NCBI RefSeq assembly: GCF_900100005.1
Contig: NZ_FNEB01000002.1
Span: forward strand, 310,001-374,000
Reading direction: 5' to 3'
DNA from: Lutimaribacter saemankumensis
Lineage (GTDB): Bacteria > Pseudomonadota > Alphaproteobacteria > Rhodobacterales > Rhodobacteraceae
DNA length: 64,000 nucleotides
Shown in pieces: positions 8,707 through 17,943 of this stretch (position 1 is the stretch's first letter; every line of letters begins with the position of its first letter). The notes beneath the pieces are model-generated. The model searched no databases. It had not been told where the DNA came from and worked only from the letters and a program-made list of their open reading frames with translations. The position numbers and the translations under genes are program-made.

Positions 8707-10055
8707 CAACGATCGAACGGGCCAGCGCCGACGATGTCGCCCGCGCCTGCGCCGCAGCGCGCCGCGCCTTTGACGATGGGCGCTGGTCGCGCATGGCACC
8801 GGCAGCGCGCAAGAAGGTGCTGCACAAGGTCGCCGACCGGATCGAGGCCGAGGCGCTGGAACTGGCCGTTCTGGGCGTGCGCGACAACGGGACCGAACTG
8901 AACATGGCGCTCAAGGCCGAGCCGGGATCGGCTGCCGGCACCTTCCGCTATTATGCCGAGGCGCTCGACAAGGTTTATGGCGAGATCGCCCCGACCGCGC
9001 CCGATGTGCTGGGCCTTGTGCATCGCGAGCCCGTGGGGGTCGTGGGCGCCATCGTGCCGTGGAACTTCCCGCTGATGATCGGAGCGTGGAAACTGGCGCC
9101 GGCGCTGGCGGCGGGCAACTCGGTGGTTCTGAAACCGGCTGAAACCGCTTCGCTGTCGCTGCTGCGCCTGGCCGAGATCTGCATGGAATGCGGGTTGCCC
9201 GACGGTGTGCTGAACGTGGTGACGGGCCAGGGCTCGGTCGCGGGCGAGGCGCTGGCGCTGTCGCATGACGTGGATGTGCTGGTGTTCACCGGGTCGGGGG
9301 CCACCGGGCGTCGGCTGCTGCAATATTCCGCCGCATCGAACCTGAAACGCGTCTACCTGGAACTGGGCGGCAAATCCCCGAATGTCGTCTTTGCCGATGC
9401 GCCCGACCTGGCGCAGGCGGCCAAGGTCAGCGCGATGGGCATTTTCCGCAATTCCGGTCAGGTCTGCGTGGCCGGCTCGCGGCTTCTGGTCGAACGCTCG
9501 ATCCACGACGACTTCGTGTCGATGCTGGCGGACGAGGCGAAAAAGCTGCGCGTGGGCGACCCTCTGGACCTGTCGAGCCAGGTCGGCGCGATCAATTCCG
9601 AAACGCAACTGATGGGCAATCTCGGCTTTGTCGAGGACGCGATCAAAGAGGGCAACACCATCGCGCTCGGCGGTAGCCGCATCCTGGAATCGACGGGCGG
9701 CTATTACATGGAGCCCACGATCATCACCGATGTCGCCCCCGGCCACCGCGTCGCCCGCGAAGAGGTGTTCGGCCCGGTGCTGGCCGTCACCGCCTTTGAC
9801 AGCGACGAAGACGCGCTGCGGATCGCCAACTCCACCGATTACGGGCTGGCGGCAGGGGTCTGGACGTCGAACCTGTCGCGCGCGCACCGCATGGTGGCGG
9901 GCATCCGCGCGGGTGTGGTGCATGTGAACACTTATGGCGGGTCCGACAACACGGTGCCCCTTGGCGGCGTCAAGCAATCGGGCAATGGTCATGACAAGTC
10001 GATGCATGCCTTCGACAAGTATTTCGACCTCAAGACCGCGTGGATGCAACTGTGA
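8571..10055 (+). CDS. Aldehyde dehydrogenase, PuuC-like
   Basis: NAD(P)-dependent aldehyde dehydrogenase of 494 aa, full length. Catalytic residues are present: Asn165 in PWNFP, Glu264 in YLELGGKSPN and Cys299 in NSGQVCVAG. From memory it is closest to gamma-glutamyl-aminobutyraldehyde dehydrogenase PuuC, sharing the VFAD-PDL, SGNGHDKS/LHA-like and DKYFDLKT C-terminal pattern. It overlaps the end of tctA by 136 bases and the next aminotransferase start by a few bases, so it is translated in one operon. It is likely to oxidise the aldehyde made by the neighbouring PLP enzyme to an acid. Confidence 0.92.
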   Translation: MVDQALIDDLRRAPVAPQRLLVDGAWEKASGEALDVVSPIDGQKLTTIERASADDVARACAAARRAFDDGRWSRMAPAARKKVLHKVADRIEAEALELAVLGVRDNGTELNMALKAEPGSAAGTFRYYAEALDKVYGEIAPTAPDVLGLVHREPVGVVGAIVPWNFPLMIGAWKLAPALAAGNSVVLKPAETASLSLLRLAEICMECGLPDGVLNVVTGQGSVAGEALALSHDVDVLVFTGSGATGRRLLQYSAASNLKRVYLELGGKSPNVVFADAPDLAQAAKVSAMGIFRNSGQVCVAGSRLLVERSIHDDFVSMLADEAKKLRVGDPLDLSSQVGAINSETQLMGNLGFVEDAIKEGNTIALGGSRILESTGGYYMEPTIITDVAPGHRVAREEVFGPVLAVTAFDSDEDALRIANSTDYGLAAGVWTSNLSRAHRMVAGIRAGVVHVNTYGGSDNTVPLGGVKQSGNGHDKSMHAFDKYFDLKTAWMQL

Positions 10056-11338
10056 CCGAAACCCTGCTGGACCGCCGCGCCCGCCTGTTGGGCCCCAACA
10101 TGTCGACCTTTTACGACGAACCCGTGCATCTTGTGCGGGGCGAAGGTGTGCGTCTGTGGGACGCGGACGGGCGCGAATACCTGGATTGCTACAACAACGT
10201 GCCGCATGTCGGGCATTGCCACCCACGCGTGGTGCAGGCGATCTGCGAACAGGCGGGCACGCTGAACACGCATACCCGTTACCTGCACGAGGGCATCCTG
10301 GATTATGTCGAGGCGCTGACCGCGACGTTCGGGCCGACATTCGACACCGCGCTGATGTGCTGCACGGGGTCCGAGGCGAACGACGTCGCGCTGCGCATGG
10401 CGCAGGCGCTGACCGGCAAGACCGGCGTGATCGCGACCGACCACACCTATCACGGCAACACCACGGCGGTGCATCAGCTGTCGCGCTCGAACCCTCCGCC
10501 TGGGGGGTATTGGGACAATGTGGGTTTCGTGCCCGCGCCGGACAGCTACCGCCCGCTGGGTGGCGAGGCCGGCATGGCCCATGCCCGCGCCTTTGCCGCC
10601 GAGGTGGAAAAACAGATCTCCGTGCTCGAGGAAAAGGGATACGGCTTTTCGACCCTGATCCTCTGCCCCTTTTTCGCGAACGAGGGCTTTCCCGACCTGC
10701 CCGAGGGCTGGCTCGACCCCACGGTCGAGGTGGTGCGCCGCGCGGGCGGCGTCATCATCGCGGACGAGGTGCAGCCCGGTTTCGGGCGCCTTGGCAGTCA
10801 TTTCTGGGGGCATGAGAAGATCGGATTCACCCCCGATATCGTCACGATCGGCAAGCCGATGGCCAACGGCCACCCGGTTGCCGCGGTCATCGCACCGCGC
10901 GACACGATGTACGAGTTCCGCAACAATTTCCGCTATTTCAACACGTTCGGCGGCAACCCCGTGTCCTGTGCGGCGGCCATGGCCACCTTGCGCGTGGTGC
11001 AGGAGGACCGGTTGCAGGACAATGCCGCCGATGTGGGCGCCTATGCCAAGGCCGGCCTGCAGGAACTGGCCGGCCGGCATGACTGCATCGGGGATGTGCG
11101 CGGCTCGGGCCTGTTTTTCGGGGCTGAAATGGTGCTGGACCGTGCGACCAAGGAACCCGCCACCGCCTTCACCAAGCGCGTGGCCAATGGCATGCGCCAG
11201 CGCGGCGTTCTGCTGAACTTCCTGGGGCGGCATTACAACGTGCTCAAGATGCGGCCACCGATGGTCTTTTCACGCGCCAATGTCGATCAGGTGATCGAAA
11301 CGCTGGACGCCGTGCTTACGGAAACGCCGCTGGCATGA
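10052..11338 (+). CDS. Class III PLP enzyme, phospholyase-like
   Basis: Fold-type I class III PLP enzyme of about 428 aa. The segments CYNNVPHVGHCHPRVV and LNTHTRYLHEGILDY, CCTGSEANDVALRMA and DHTYHGNTTA match the branch containing ethanolamine-phosphate phospholyase and 5-phosphohydroxylysine phospholyase (AGXT2L1/2; bacterial PbfA) rather than ordinary transaminases. The PLP lysine is in IGKPMANGHP. GTG at 10052 overlaps the previous stop (GTGA); an ATG at 10040 is the alternative start. The next gene is a kinase of the fold that makes the phospholyase substrate. Assignment to phospholyase rather than transaminase is inference. Confidence 0.85.
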   Translation: MTETLLDRRARLLGPNMSTFYDEPVHLVRGEGVRLWDADGREYLDCYNNVPHVGHCHPRVVQAICEQAGTLNTHTRYLHEGILDYVEALTATFGPTFDTALMCCTGSEANDVALRMAQALTGKTGVIATDHTYHGNTTAVHQLSRSNPPPGGYWDNVGFVPAPDSYRPLGGEAGMAHARAFAAEVEKQISVLEEKGYGFSTLILCPFFANEGFPDLPEGWLDPTVEVVRRAGGVIIADEVQPGFGRLGSHFWGHEKIGFTPDIVTIGKPMANGHPVAAVIAPRDTMYEFRNNFRYFNTFGGNPVSCAAAMATLRVVQEDRLQDNAADVGAYAKAGLQELAGRHDCIGDVRGSGLFFGAEMVLDRATKEPATAFTKRVANGMRQRGVLLNFLGRHYNVLKMRPPMVFSRANVDQVIETLDAVLTETPLA

Positions 11339-12276
11339 CGGATGCGCGCGCCCGATCCGCCGCCCGGCTGTGGGGCTTTGACCCGGACGGGGTGACGCTG
11401 GCCGCGCGCCGCGAAAACGCGGTCTACAAGGTGGCGGACCCGCGCGGGCCCTTTGCCCTGCGCCTGCACCGTGCAGGATACCGCAGCGAGGCGGAATTGC
11501 TGTCGGAACTGCAATGGATGGCGGCCCTTGCCGAGGGCGGAATGGCCGTGCCGCGTCCGGTGCCCCTGCCCGATGGCAGGCTCGCCACCGATGTGGATGG
11601 CAAGCTGGTCGACGTGCTGACCTGGCTGCCGGGCCAGATGGTGGGTGCGGGTGGCGCGATGGACGGGGTGGCCGACCGCCCGGCGCTGGCCCACCGGTTG
11701 GGCGGGGTGCTGGCGCAGTTGCATGACCTGTCGGACGCGTGGACGCCGCCGGCCGATTTCACCCGCCCCGCATGGGACCGGGCGGGGCTGCTGGGCGATG
11801 CACCCCTGTGGGGCCGGTTCTGGGAACATCCGGGGCTTGAACCTGGCGAACGCGCCCTGTTCGAAGCGGCGCGGGCGACGGCCACCGCGGATCTTGCGGC
11901 GCGCGAGGCCGGTCTGGATTATGGCCTGATCCACGCCGACGCGATCACCGAAAACATCATGCGCGATGGCGATGCGCTGTACCTGATCGATTTCGACGAT
12001 GGCGGCTGGGGTTTTCGCGATTTCGAACTGGCGACCTTCCTGATGCGGCAACTCGATGCGCCGGACTATGCGGATATCCGGGCCGCGCTGATCGAAGGCT
12101 ATGCCACGCGCCGCAAGGTGGACGGCGCGGCGCTTGACCTTTTCCTGGTGCTGCGCGCGCTGACCTATCCGGGCTGGATCATCCCGCGCCTGCACGAACC
12201 TGGCGGTGCGGAACGCTCGGCCCGCGCCATTGCGACCGCCCTGCCGCTCGCCGAAAGATACCTGAACGGAGGATAA
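11335..12276 (+). CDS. APH-fold kinase (hydroxylysine/ethanolamine kinase-like)
   Basis: Phosphotransferase of the aminoglycoside-phosphotransferase/choline-kinase superfamily, 313 aa. The catalytic HxDxxxxN motif is in IHADAITENIM and the metal-binding aspartate in LIDFDDGGWGFRDFEL. The ATG overlaps the previous stop by 4 bases (ATGA), so it is translationally coupled to the phospholyase-like gene. Kinases of this fold phosphorylate homoserine, hydroxylysine, ethanolamine or choline; drug resistance is unlikely in this setting. With the neighbouring genes it probably phosphorylates an amino-alcohol that is then cleaved to an aldehyde, ammonia and phosphate. Confidence 0.85.
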   Translation: MTDARARSAARLWGFDPDGVTLAARRENAVYKVADPRGPFALRLHRAGYRSEAELLSELQWMAALAEGGMAVPRPVPLPDGRLATDVDGKLVDVLTWLPGQMVGAGGAMDGVADRPALAHRLGGVLAQLHDLSDAWTPPADFTRPAWDRAGLLGDAPLWGRFWEHPGLEPGERALFEAARATATADLAAREAGLDYGLIHADAITENIMRDGDALYLIDFDDGGWGFRDFELATFLMRQLDAPDYADIRAALIEGYATRRKVDGAALDLFLVLRALTYPGWIIPRLHEPGGAERSARAIATALPLAERYLNGG

Positions 12277-12278
12277 TC

Positions 12279-13523
12279 ATGACCGCCGACAAGACCATTC
12301 TGATCGTGGGCACCTACGACACCAAGGATGACGAGCTGACTTATCTTGCCGAACGGATCAAGGCACAGGGTGGTGGCGTGATGACGATGGATGTCAGCGT
12401 TCTTGGCGACCCAAGCCAGCCCTGCGACATCTCCAAGCATCAGGTGGCCGAGGCGGGCGGCAGCACGATCCAGGCAGCGATCGACAGCGGCGACGAAAAC
12501 GTCGCCATGCAGATCATGGCCGAAGGCGCCGCGACCGAGGCGCTGCGCCTTTACCGCGAGGGCGCCATTCACGGCGTGATCGTGCTGGGCGGCACGATGG
12601 GCACCGACCTTGCGCTGGATGTCTGCGCGGCGCTGCCGCTGGGCGTTCCGAAATATGTCGTTTCGACCGTCAGCTTTTCGGCCATGCTGCCGCCCGAGCG
12701 GCTGGCTGCGGATATCCAGATGATCCTGTGGGCCGGCGGGCTGTATGGTCTGAACTCGGTCTGCAAATCCTCGCTTTCGCAGGCGGCGGGCGCCGTACTG
12801 GGCGCCGCGCGCGCGGTCGAACCGCCCAAGCGCGACCGCCCGCTGATCGGCATGACCAGTTTCGGCAAGACGATCCTGCACTACATGGTCAAACTCAAGC
12901 CCGAGCTGGAAAAGCGCGGCTACGAGGTGGCGGTTTTCCATGCCACCGGCATGGGCGGGCGTGCCTTCGAAAGCCTTGCCGCGGAAGGTGCCTTTGCCTG
13001 CGTGATGGATTTCGCCACGCAAGAGGTGGTCAACCATCACATGGGATCGGGCATTTCGGCCGGCGCCGACCGGGTCACCAATGCCGGCAAACAGGGCATC
13101 CCGCAGATCGTGTCATCGGCCTGCTATGACCTTGTCGACCTGATCGGATGGCAACCCATCCCCGAACGCCTCCAAGGCCGGCCGACACATGCGCATAACC
13201 GGCTGCTGACCTCGGTCATCCTGGACACCGACGAGCGGCGCGAAATCGCGGGCGTTCTGGGCGGCAAGCTGGCCGAGGCAAAGGGCCCGTCCATCTTCGT
13301 GCTGCCCAAGGGTGGCGGCAATGAATGGGACCGGCCCGGCGCACCGCTGCATGACGCCGAAGGGCTTGCCGCCTTCAACGACGCGATGCAGCAGGCGGTG
13401 CCGGACACGACGGACCTGCGGGTTATGGAGTGCCACATCAACGACGACGCGTTCAGCGAAACCGTGCTTGAGATTTTCGACGAGTGGGTGGCGCAGGGCG
13501 TGGTGCCGAAGGGTGTGGCCTGA
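12279..13523 (+). CDS. Tm-1-like ATP-binding protein (UPF0261)
   Basis: UPF0261 protein of 414 aa, resembling the N-terminal half of the plant Tm-1 virus-resistance protein. Seen: ILIVGTYDTKDDEL at the start, VLGGTMGTDLALDV, MTSFGKT and FHATGMGGRAFE in the second domain and the FVLPKGGGNEWD loop. The biochemical role in bacteria is unknown; ATP binding has been shown for Tm-1. A second gene for the TIM-barrel half commonly follows it; none is present here, where the next gene is hpaR on the other strand. AACGGAGG precedes the ATG, 2 bases after the kinase stop. Confidence 0.88.
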   Translation: MTADKTILIVGTYDTKDDELTYLAERIKAQGGGVMTMDVSVLGDPSQPCDISKHQVAEAGGSTIQAAIDSGDENVAMQIMAEGAATEALRLYREGAIHGVIVLGGTMGTDLALDVCAALPLGVPKYVVSTVSFSAMLPPERLAADIQMILWAGGLYGLNSVCKSSLSQAAGAVLGAARAVEPPKRDRPLIGMTSFGKTILHYMVKLKPELEKRGYEVAVFHATGMGGRAFESLAAEGAFACVMDFATQEVVNHHMGSGISAGADRVTNAGKQGIPQIVSSACYDLVDLIGWQPIPERLQGRPTHAHNRLLTSVILDTDERREIAGVLGGKLAEAKGPSIFVLPKGGGNEWDRPGAPLHDAEGLAAFNDAMQQAVPDTTDLRVMECHINDDAFSETVLEIFDEWVAQGVVPKGVA

Positions 13524-13538
13524 TCGCGCGGTTGTGGC

Positions 13539-13558
13539 CTGAAACCGCGCGGTTTCAG
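13539..13558. terminator. 20-base perfect palindrome between convergent genes
   Basis: CTGAAACCGC followed directly by GCGGTTTCAG lies between the UPF0261 stop and the hpaR stop and overlaps the last codon of hpaR. Its place at a convergent junction suggests a two-way terminator, but there is no clear T run. Confidence 0.4.
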
Positions 13559-14004
13559 CGTCCGTCGGGGCGGTCGAGCTGATCCAGCTCGTTCAGCAGA
13601 TCGAGCAGCGCATCCAGTTTCTCCGACCCGAAGCTGTCACGCAGCCAGGCATTCAGCCGCTGGCTTTCCTTCAGGTTGTCAGCGATCAGGGTCTGACCGT
13701 CCTCGGTGATCGTCACCACCTGTTTGCGCCGGTCGGTGGGATGCGCCGCGCGGCTGACCAGCGCCTTGCCTTCGAGCGTCTGCAAAATCCGCGTCAAGCT
13801 GGGCAGCAACAGGCAGGACCGGTCGGCGATTTCGGTCGGGTCGAGCGGCCCGCGTTCGTCCAGAACACGCAGAACGCGCCATTGCTGTTCCGTCACCCCG
13901 ACATCGGCCAGCATCGCCCGGATCGGGCCCATCACCTTTTCACGCGCACGCAAGAGCGCGATGGGCAGGGAGCGGTTGGTTTCTGGCGCATGCGGGTTCG
14001 TCAT
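13555..14004 (-). CDS. hpaR: Homoprotocatechuate operon repressor HpaR (MarR family)
   Basis: MarR-family repressor of 149 aa. It begins with NRSLPIALLRAREKVMGP and has the winged helix VTEQQWRVLRVL, LDPTEIADRSCLLLPSLTRIL and a wing carrying DRRKQVV, the pattern of HpaR/HpcR. The start at 14004 gives the family length; the frame is open upstream without homology. It is divergent from hpaF with a 102-base spacer containing an AT-rich perfect palindrome. It probably represses the hpa genes until 4-hydroxyphenylacetate or homoprotocatechuate is present. Confidence 0.92.
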   Translation of the reverse strand: MTNPHAPETNRSLPIALLRAREKVMGPIRAMLADVGVTEQQWRVLRVLDERGPLDPTEIADRSCLLLPSLTRILQTLEGKALVSRAAHPTDRRKQVVTITEDGQTLIADNLKESQRLNAWLRDSFGSEKLDALLDLLNELDQLDRPDGR

Positions 14005-14049
14005 GGCGCATTCTTTGCCCCGAAACGCGCCCCTGCGCAACATGCAGGC

Positions 14050-14079
14050 TTGACGCAGGGCCTGTAATATATTTAACAT
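14050..14079 (+). promoter_or_regulatory. Candidate hpaF promoter
   Basis: TTGACG (14050-14055) and TAACAT (14074-14079) are spaced by 18 bases. The -10 lies inside the palindrome at 14073-14084, so repressor binding would block polymerase. The GAGGAGG ribosome site of hpaF follows about 12 bases later. Confidence 0.45.
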
Positions 14080-14084
14080 GTTAA
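14073..14084. promoter_or_regulatory. Candidate HpaR operator TTAACATGTTAA
   Basis: Perfect 12-base palindrome in the hpaR/hpaF spacer, in an AT-rich island of otherwise GC-rich DNA. MarR-family repressors usually bind palindromes of this kind in the divergent spacer beside their own gene. Confidence 0.65.
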
Positions 14085-14106
14085 TGGAAAGAGGAGGAAT
14101 CGCCCG

Positions 14107-14502
14107 ATGCCCCACATCACCGTGGATTACTCGGCCAACCTGGAGGATGCGGTCGACATGGCCGCTTTTTGCGATCTTCTGCGCCGCGCGGCGATCGACA
14201 CCGGCGTTCTGCCCCTGGCCGGGGTTCGCGTGCGGGCCTTCAAGGCCGACCATGTCTCGATTGCCGATGGCGATCCAAAGCACGGCTATATCGACATCTC
14301 GGTGCGTCTGCGTGGCGGCCGCGACCTCGACACGCGCAAGCGCGCCACAGCACGGATTTTCGAAACCGCGCGCGATTTTCTGGCGCCGCTGATGGCCAGG
14401 CGCCCGATCGCCCTGTCTTTTGAAATGCGTGATATCGACCCGGAACTGTCACCCAAGACGGGTACGATCCGTGACCACCTGCCCGACGATCTGAAAGGCT
14501 GA
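14107..14502 (+). CDS. hpaF: 5-carboxymethyl-2-hydroxymuconate delta-isomerase
   Basis: Small tautomerase-superfamily enzyme (131 aa) that isomerises 5-carboxymethyl-2-hydroxymuconate in the homoprotocatechuate pathway. The protein opens Met-Pro-His, so removal of Met exposes the catalytic N-terminal proline of this family. Further family features are HITVDYSANLE, the GYIDISVRLRGGRD strand and FEMRDIDPELSPK near the end, where the conserved arginine lies. GAGGAGG precedes the ATG. It is the first gene of the hpa operon and lies 3 bases before hpaE. Called hpcD in E. coli C. Confidence 0.95.
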   Translation: MPHITVDYSANLEDAVDMAAFCDLLRRAAIDTGVLPLAGVRVRAFKADHVSIADGDPKHGYIDISVRLRGGRDLDTRKRATARIFETARDFLAPLMARRPIALSFEMRDIDPELSPKTGTIRDHLPDDLKG

Positions 14503-14505
14503 TCC

Positions 14506-16017
14506 ATGTCCGACCTGGAAAACAACATCGCCAAGCTGCAACCGATTTTGGCCCGCCTGCGTGAAACGGGTGTGATGAACCGGATCGGCGGGCAGGACGC
14601 GCCTGCGCAATCCGGCGCGATCTTCGCCAACCATTCGCCGGTGGACGAAAGTCACATTTGCGACGTCGCGAAATCGGGCGCCGCCGATATCGACGCGGCA
14701 GCGCAGGCCGCCAAGGCCGCGTTCCCGGCCTGGCGCGATTTTCCCGCGGCCGAGCGGAAAAAGGTGCTGCATGCCATCGCCGATGGCATTGTCGCCCGTG
14801 CCGAGGAAATCGCCCTTGCGGAATGCTGGGACACCGGCCAGGCGCTGCGCTTCATGTCCAAGGCGGCGCTGCGCGGGGCCGAGAATTTCCGCTTTTTCGC
14901 GGACCGCGCCGCCGCCGCGCGGGACGGACAACACCTGCCTTCGCCCACGCTGATGAACGTCACCACGCGGGTGCCCATCGGCCCGGTTGGCGTGATCACC
15001 CCGTGGAACACGCCTTTCATGCTGTCCACATGGAAAATCGCGCCGGCTTTGGCCGCGGGCTGCACGGTCGTGCACAAACCCGCCGAGTTCAGCCCGGTGA
15101 CCGCGCGCATCCTGATGGAAATCGCCGAAGAGGCCGGATTGCCGGCGGGCGTGTGGAACCTTGTGAACGGCTTTGGCGAGGATGCCGGCCGGGCGCTGAC
15201 CGAACATCCCGACATTCGCGCCATCGCCTTTGTCGGCGAATCCAGAACCGGCAGCATGATCATGAAACAGGGTGCCGACACGCTGAAACGGGTGCATTTC
15301 GAATTGGGCGGCAAGAACCCGGTGATCGTGTTCGACGATGCCGATATGGACCGGGCGCTGGATGCGGCGATCTTCATGATCTATTCGCTGAACGGTGAGC
15401 GCTGCACCTCGTCCTCGCGCCTGCTGGTGCAGGAAAGCGCAGCACCCGAATTCATCGCCAAGCTGACCGAACGGGTGAACAATATCCGCGTCGGCCATCC
15501 GCTGGACCCGGCAACCGAGGTAGGCCCGCTGATCCACAAGGTGCATTTCGACAAGGTGTGCAGCTATTTCGACGTGGCCCGGCAGGACGGCGCGACCATC
15601 GCCGCCGGGGGCGCGCCGCTGGATCAGCCCGGCCACTACGTGCGCCCGACGCTTTTCACCCATGCCACCAACCGGATGCGCATCGCGCAGGAGGAAATCT
15701 TTGGCCCTGTCCTGACGGCGATCCAGTTCGGAACCGAGGACGAGGCGCTGCAGATCGCCAACGACGTGGCCTATGGCCTGACCGCCTATGTCTGGACAAA
15801 CGACCTGACACGCGCCCTGCGGTTTACCAACGCTCTCGAGGCGGGCATGATCTGGGTAAACAGCGAAAACGTCCGCCACCTGCCCACGCCCTTTGGCGGG
15901 GTCAAGGCCAGCGGCATCGGCCGCGACGGCGGCGACTGGTCGTTCGAATTCTACATGGAGCAAAAGCACATCGGCTTTGCCACCGGTCAGCACAAGATCC
16001 CACGGCTGGGCGCCTGA
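14506..16017 (+). CDS. hpaE: 5-carboxymethyl-2-hydroxymuconate semialdehyde dehydrogenase
   Basis: NAD-dependent aldehyde dehydrogenase of 503 aa that oxidises the semialdehyde made by ring cleavage. Catalytic residues are Asn168 in TPWNTP, Glu266 in HFELGGKNPV and Cys300 in LNGERCTSSSR; the GERCTSSSR cysteine loop is typical of HpaE and distinguishes it from the PuuC-like enzyme at 8571. N-terminal extension of about 40 residues before the nucleotide-binding domain is usual in HpaE. It sits between the isomerase and the dioxygenase genes. Confidence 0.95.
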   Translation: MSDLENNIAKLQPILARLRETGVMNRIGGQDAPAQSGAIFANHSPVDESHICDVAKSGAADIDAAAQAAKAAFPAWRDFPAAERKKVLHAIADGIVARAEEIALAECWDTGQALRFMSKAALRGAENFRFFADRAAAARDGQHLPSPTLMNVTTRVPIGPVGVITPWNTPFMLSTWKIAPALAAGCTVVHKPAEFSPVTARILMEIAEEAGLPAGVWNLVNGFGEDAGRALTEHPDIRAIAFVGESRTGSMIMKQGADTLKRVHFELGGKNPVIVFDDADMDRALDAAIFMIYSLNGERCTSSSRLLVQESAAPEFIAKLTERVNNIRVGHPLDPATEVGPLIHKVHFDKVCSYFDVARQDGATIAAGGAPLDQPGHYVRPTLFTHATNRMRIAQEEIFGPVLTAIQFGTEDEALQIANDVAYGLTAYVWTNDLTRALRFTNALEAGMIWVNSENVRHLPTPFGGVKASGIGRDGGDWSFEFYMEQKHIGFATGQHKIPRLGA

Positions 16018-16062
16018 CGGCCCCAGGGAAACGCGCGAAACATCCCGAGGGAGGAGTCCACG

Positions 16063-16917
16063 ATGGGTGAGTTAGTTCTGGCAGCCAAGATGACCCATGT
16101 TCCGACGATGCTGATGTCGGAACAGCCGGGCCCCGTCGAAGGCACCCGCCAGCCCGCGATCGACGGGCATTACGCGATTGCGGAACGCGCGAAAAAGCTG
16201 GGCGCGGATACCGTGGTGATCTGCGACACGCATTGGGTGGTGAACGCAGGCTACCACGTGAACGCCAATCACCGGTTTCACGGGCTGTTCACCTCGAACG
16301 AGTTTCCGCAGTTCATCCAGGACTTGCCCTATGACTACCAGGGCAACCCCGAACTGGGCGACCTGATCGCCCAAAAGGCGCAGGACAAGGGCGTTTACAC
16401 CCTGTCGCATCACCTAGACTCGCTGGAACTGGAATACGGAACGCTGGTGCCGATGCGGTTCATGGCGCGCAAGCACGAGATGAAGGTGGTATCCGTCGCC
16501 GCCTGGTGCACGGTGCACTCCTATGAAACCTCGCGCAAGCTGGGCGAGGCGATCCGCGAGGCGATCGAGGCGTCGGGATCGAAAGTTCTGCTGGTGGCGT
16601 CCGGGTCGCTGTCGCACCGCATCTGGCCCAATGACGACTATGCCGCCAACAACGGCACCTTCACGATCTCCAAGGAGTTCAACCGCCAGGTCGATCTGCG
16701 CGTGCTGGAGCTTTGGCAAAAGGGCGATTGGCCCACCTTTATCGGCATGCTGCCGGAATACTCCGAATATTGCTGCGGCGAAGGGTCGATGCATGACACG
16801 GTGATGCTGCTTGGGGCGCTTGGCTGGGACACCTATACCGGCCGGGGCGAGGTGGTGACCGAGTATTTCCCCAGTTCCGGCACCGGCCAGACAAACGTGA
16901 TTTTCCCGGTCAACTGA
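16063..16917 (+). CDS. hpaD: 3,4-dihydroxyphenylacetate 2,3-dioxygenase, LigB type
   Basis: Type III (LigB-fold) extradiol dioxygenase of 284 aa, the length of enterobacterial HpaD. It cleaves homoprotocatechuate next to the ring hydroxyls using ferrous iron. Seen: AAKMTHVPTMLMSE with the iron-ligand histidine, CDTHWVVNAGYHVN, SHHLDSLELEYGTLVPM and the SGSLSHRIWPND segment. GAGGGAGGAG precedes the ATG. Unusually, the next gene encodes a second enzyme for the same reaction but of an unrelated fold. Confidence 0.94.
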   Translation: MGELVLAAKMTHVPTMLMSEQPGPVEGTRQPAIDGHYAIAERAKKLGADTVVICDTHWVVNAGYHVNANHRFHGLFTSNEFPQFIQDLPYDYQGNPELGDLIAQKAQDKGVYTLSHHLDSLELEYGTLVPMRFMARKHEMKVVSVAAWCTVHSYETSRKLGEAIREAIEASGSKVLLVASGSLSHRIWPNDDYAANNGTFTISKEFNRQVDLRVLELWQKGDWPTFIGMLPEYSEYCCGEGSMHDTVMLLGALGWDTYTGRGEVVTEYFPSSGTGQTNVIFPVN

Positions 16918-16939
16918 CCGGCCCGAAGAGGATAACCAG

Positions 16940-17920
<981 letters not shown>

Positions 17921-17943
17921 CCATGACCAAAGAGGTTTCGACC

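Noticed and set aside
8628-10340. 570-codon minus-strand open frame opposite the aldehyde dehydrogenase gene
   Set aside because: Antisense shadow of a gene with intact catalytic residues; no family resemblance.
11335-12276. Aminoglycoside resistance gene
   Set aside because: The fold matches, but the operon context (PLP enzyme, aldehyde dehydrogenase, importer) and motif spacing fit a metabolic kinase.
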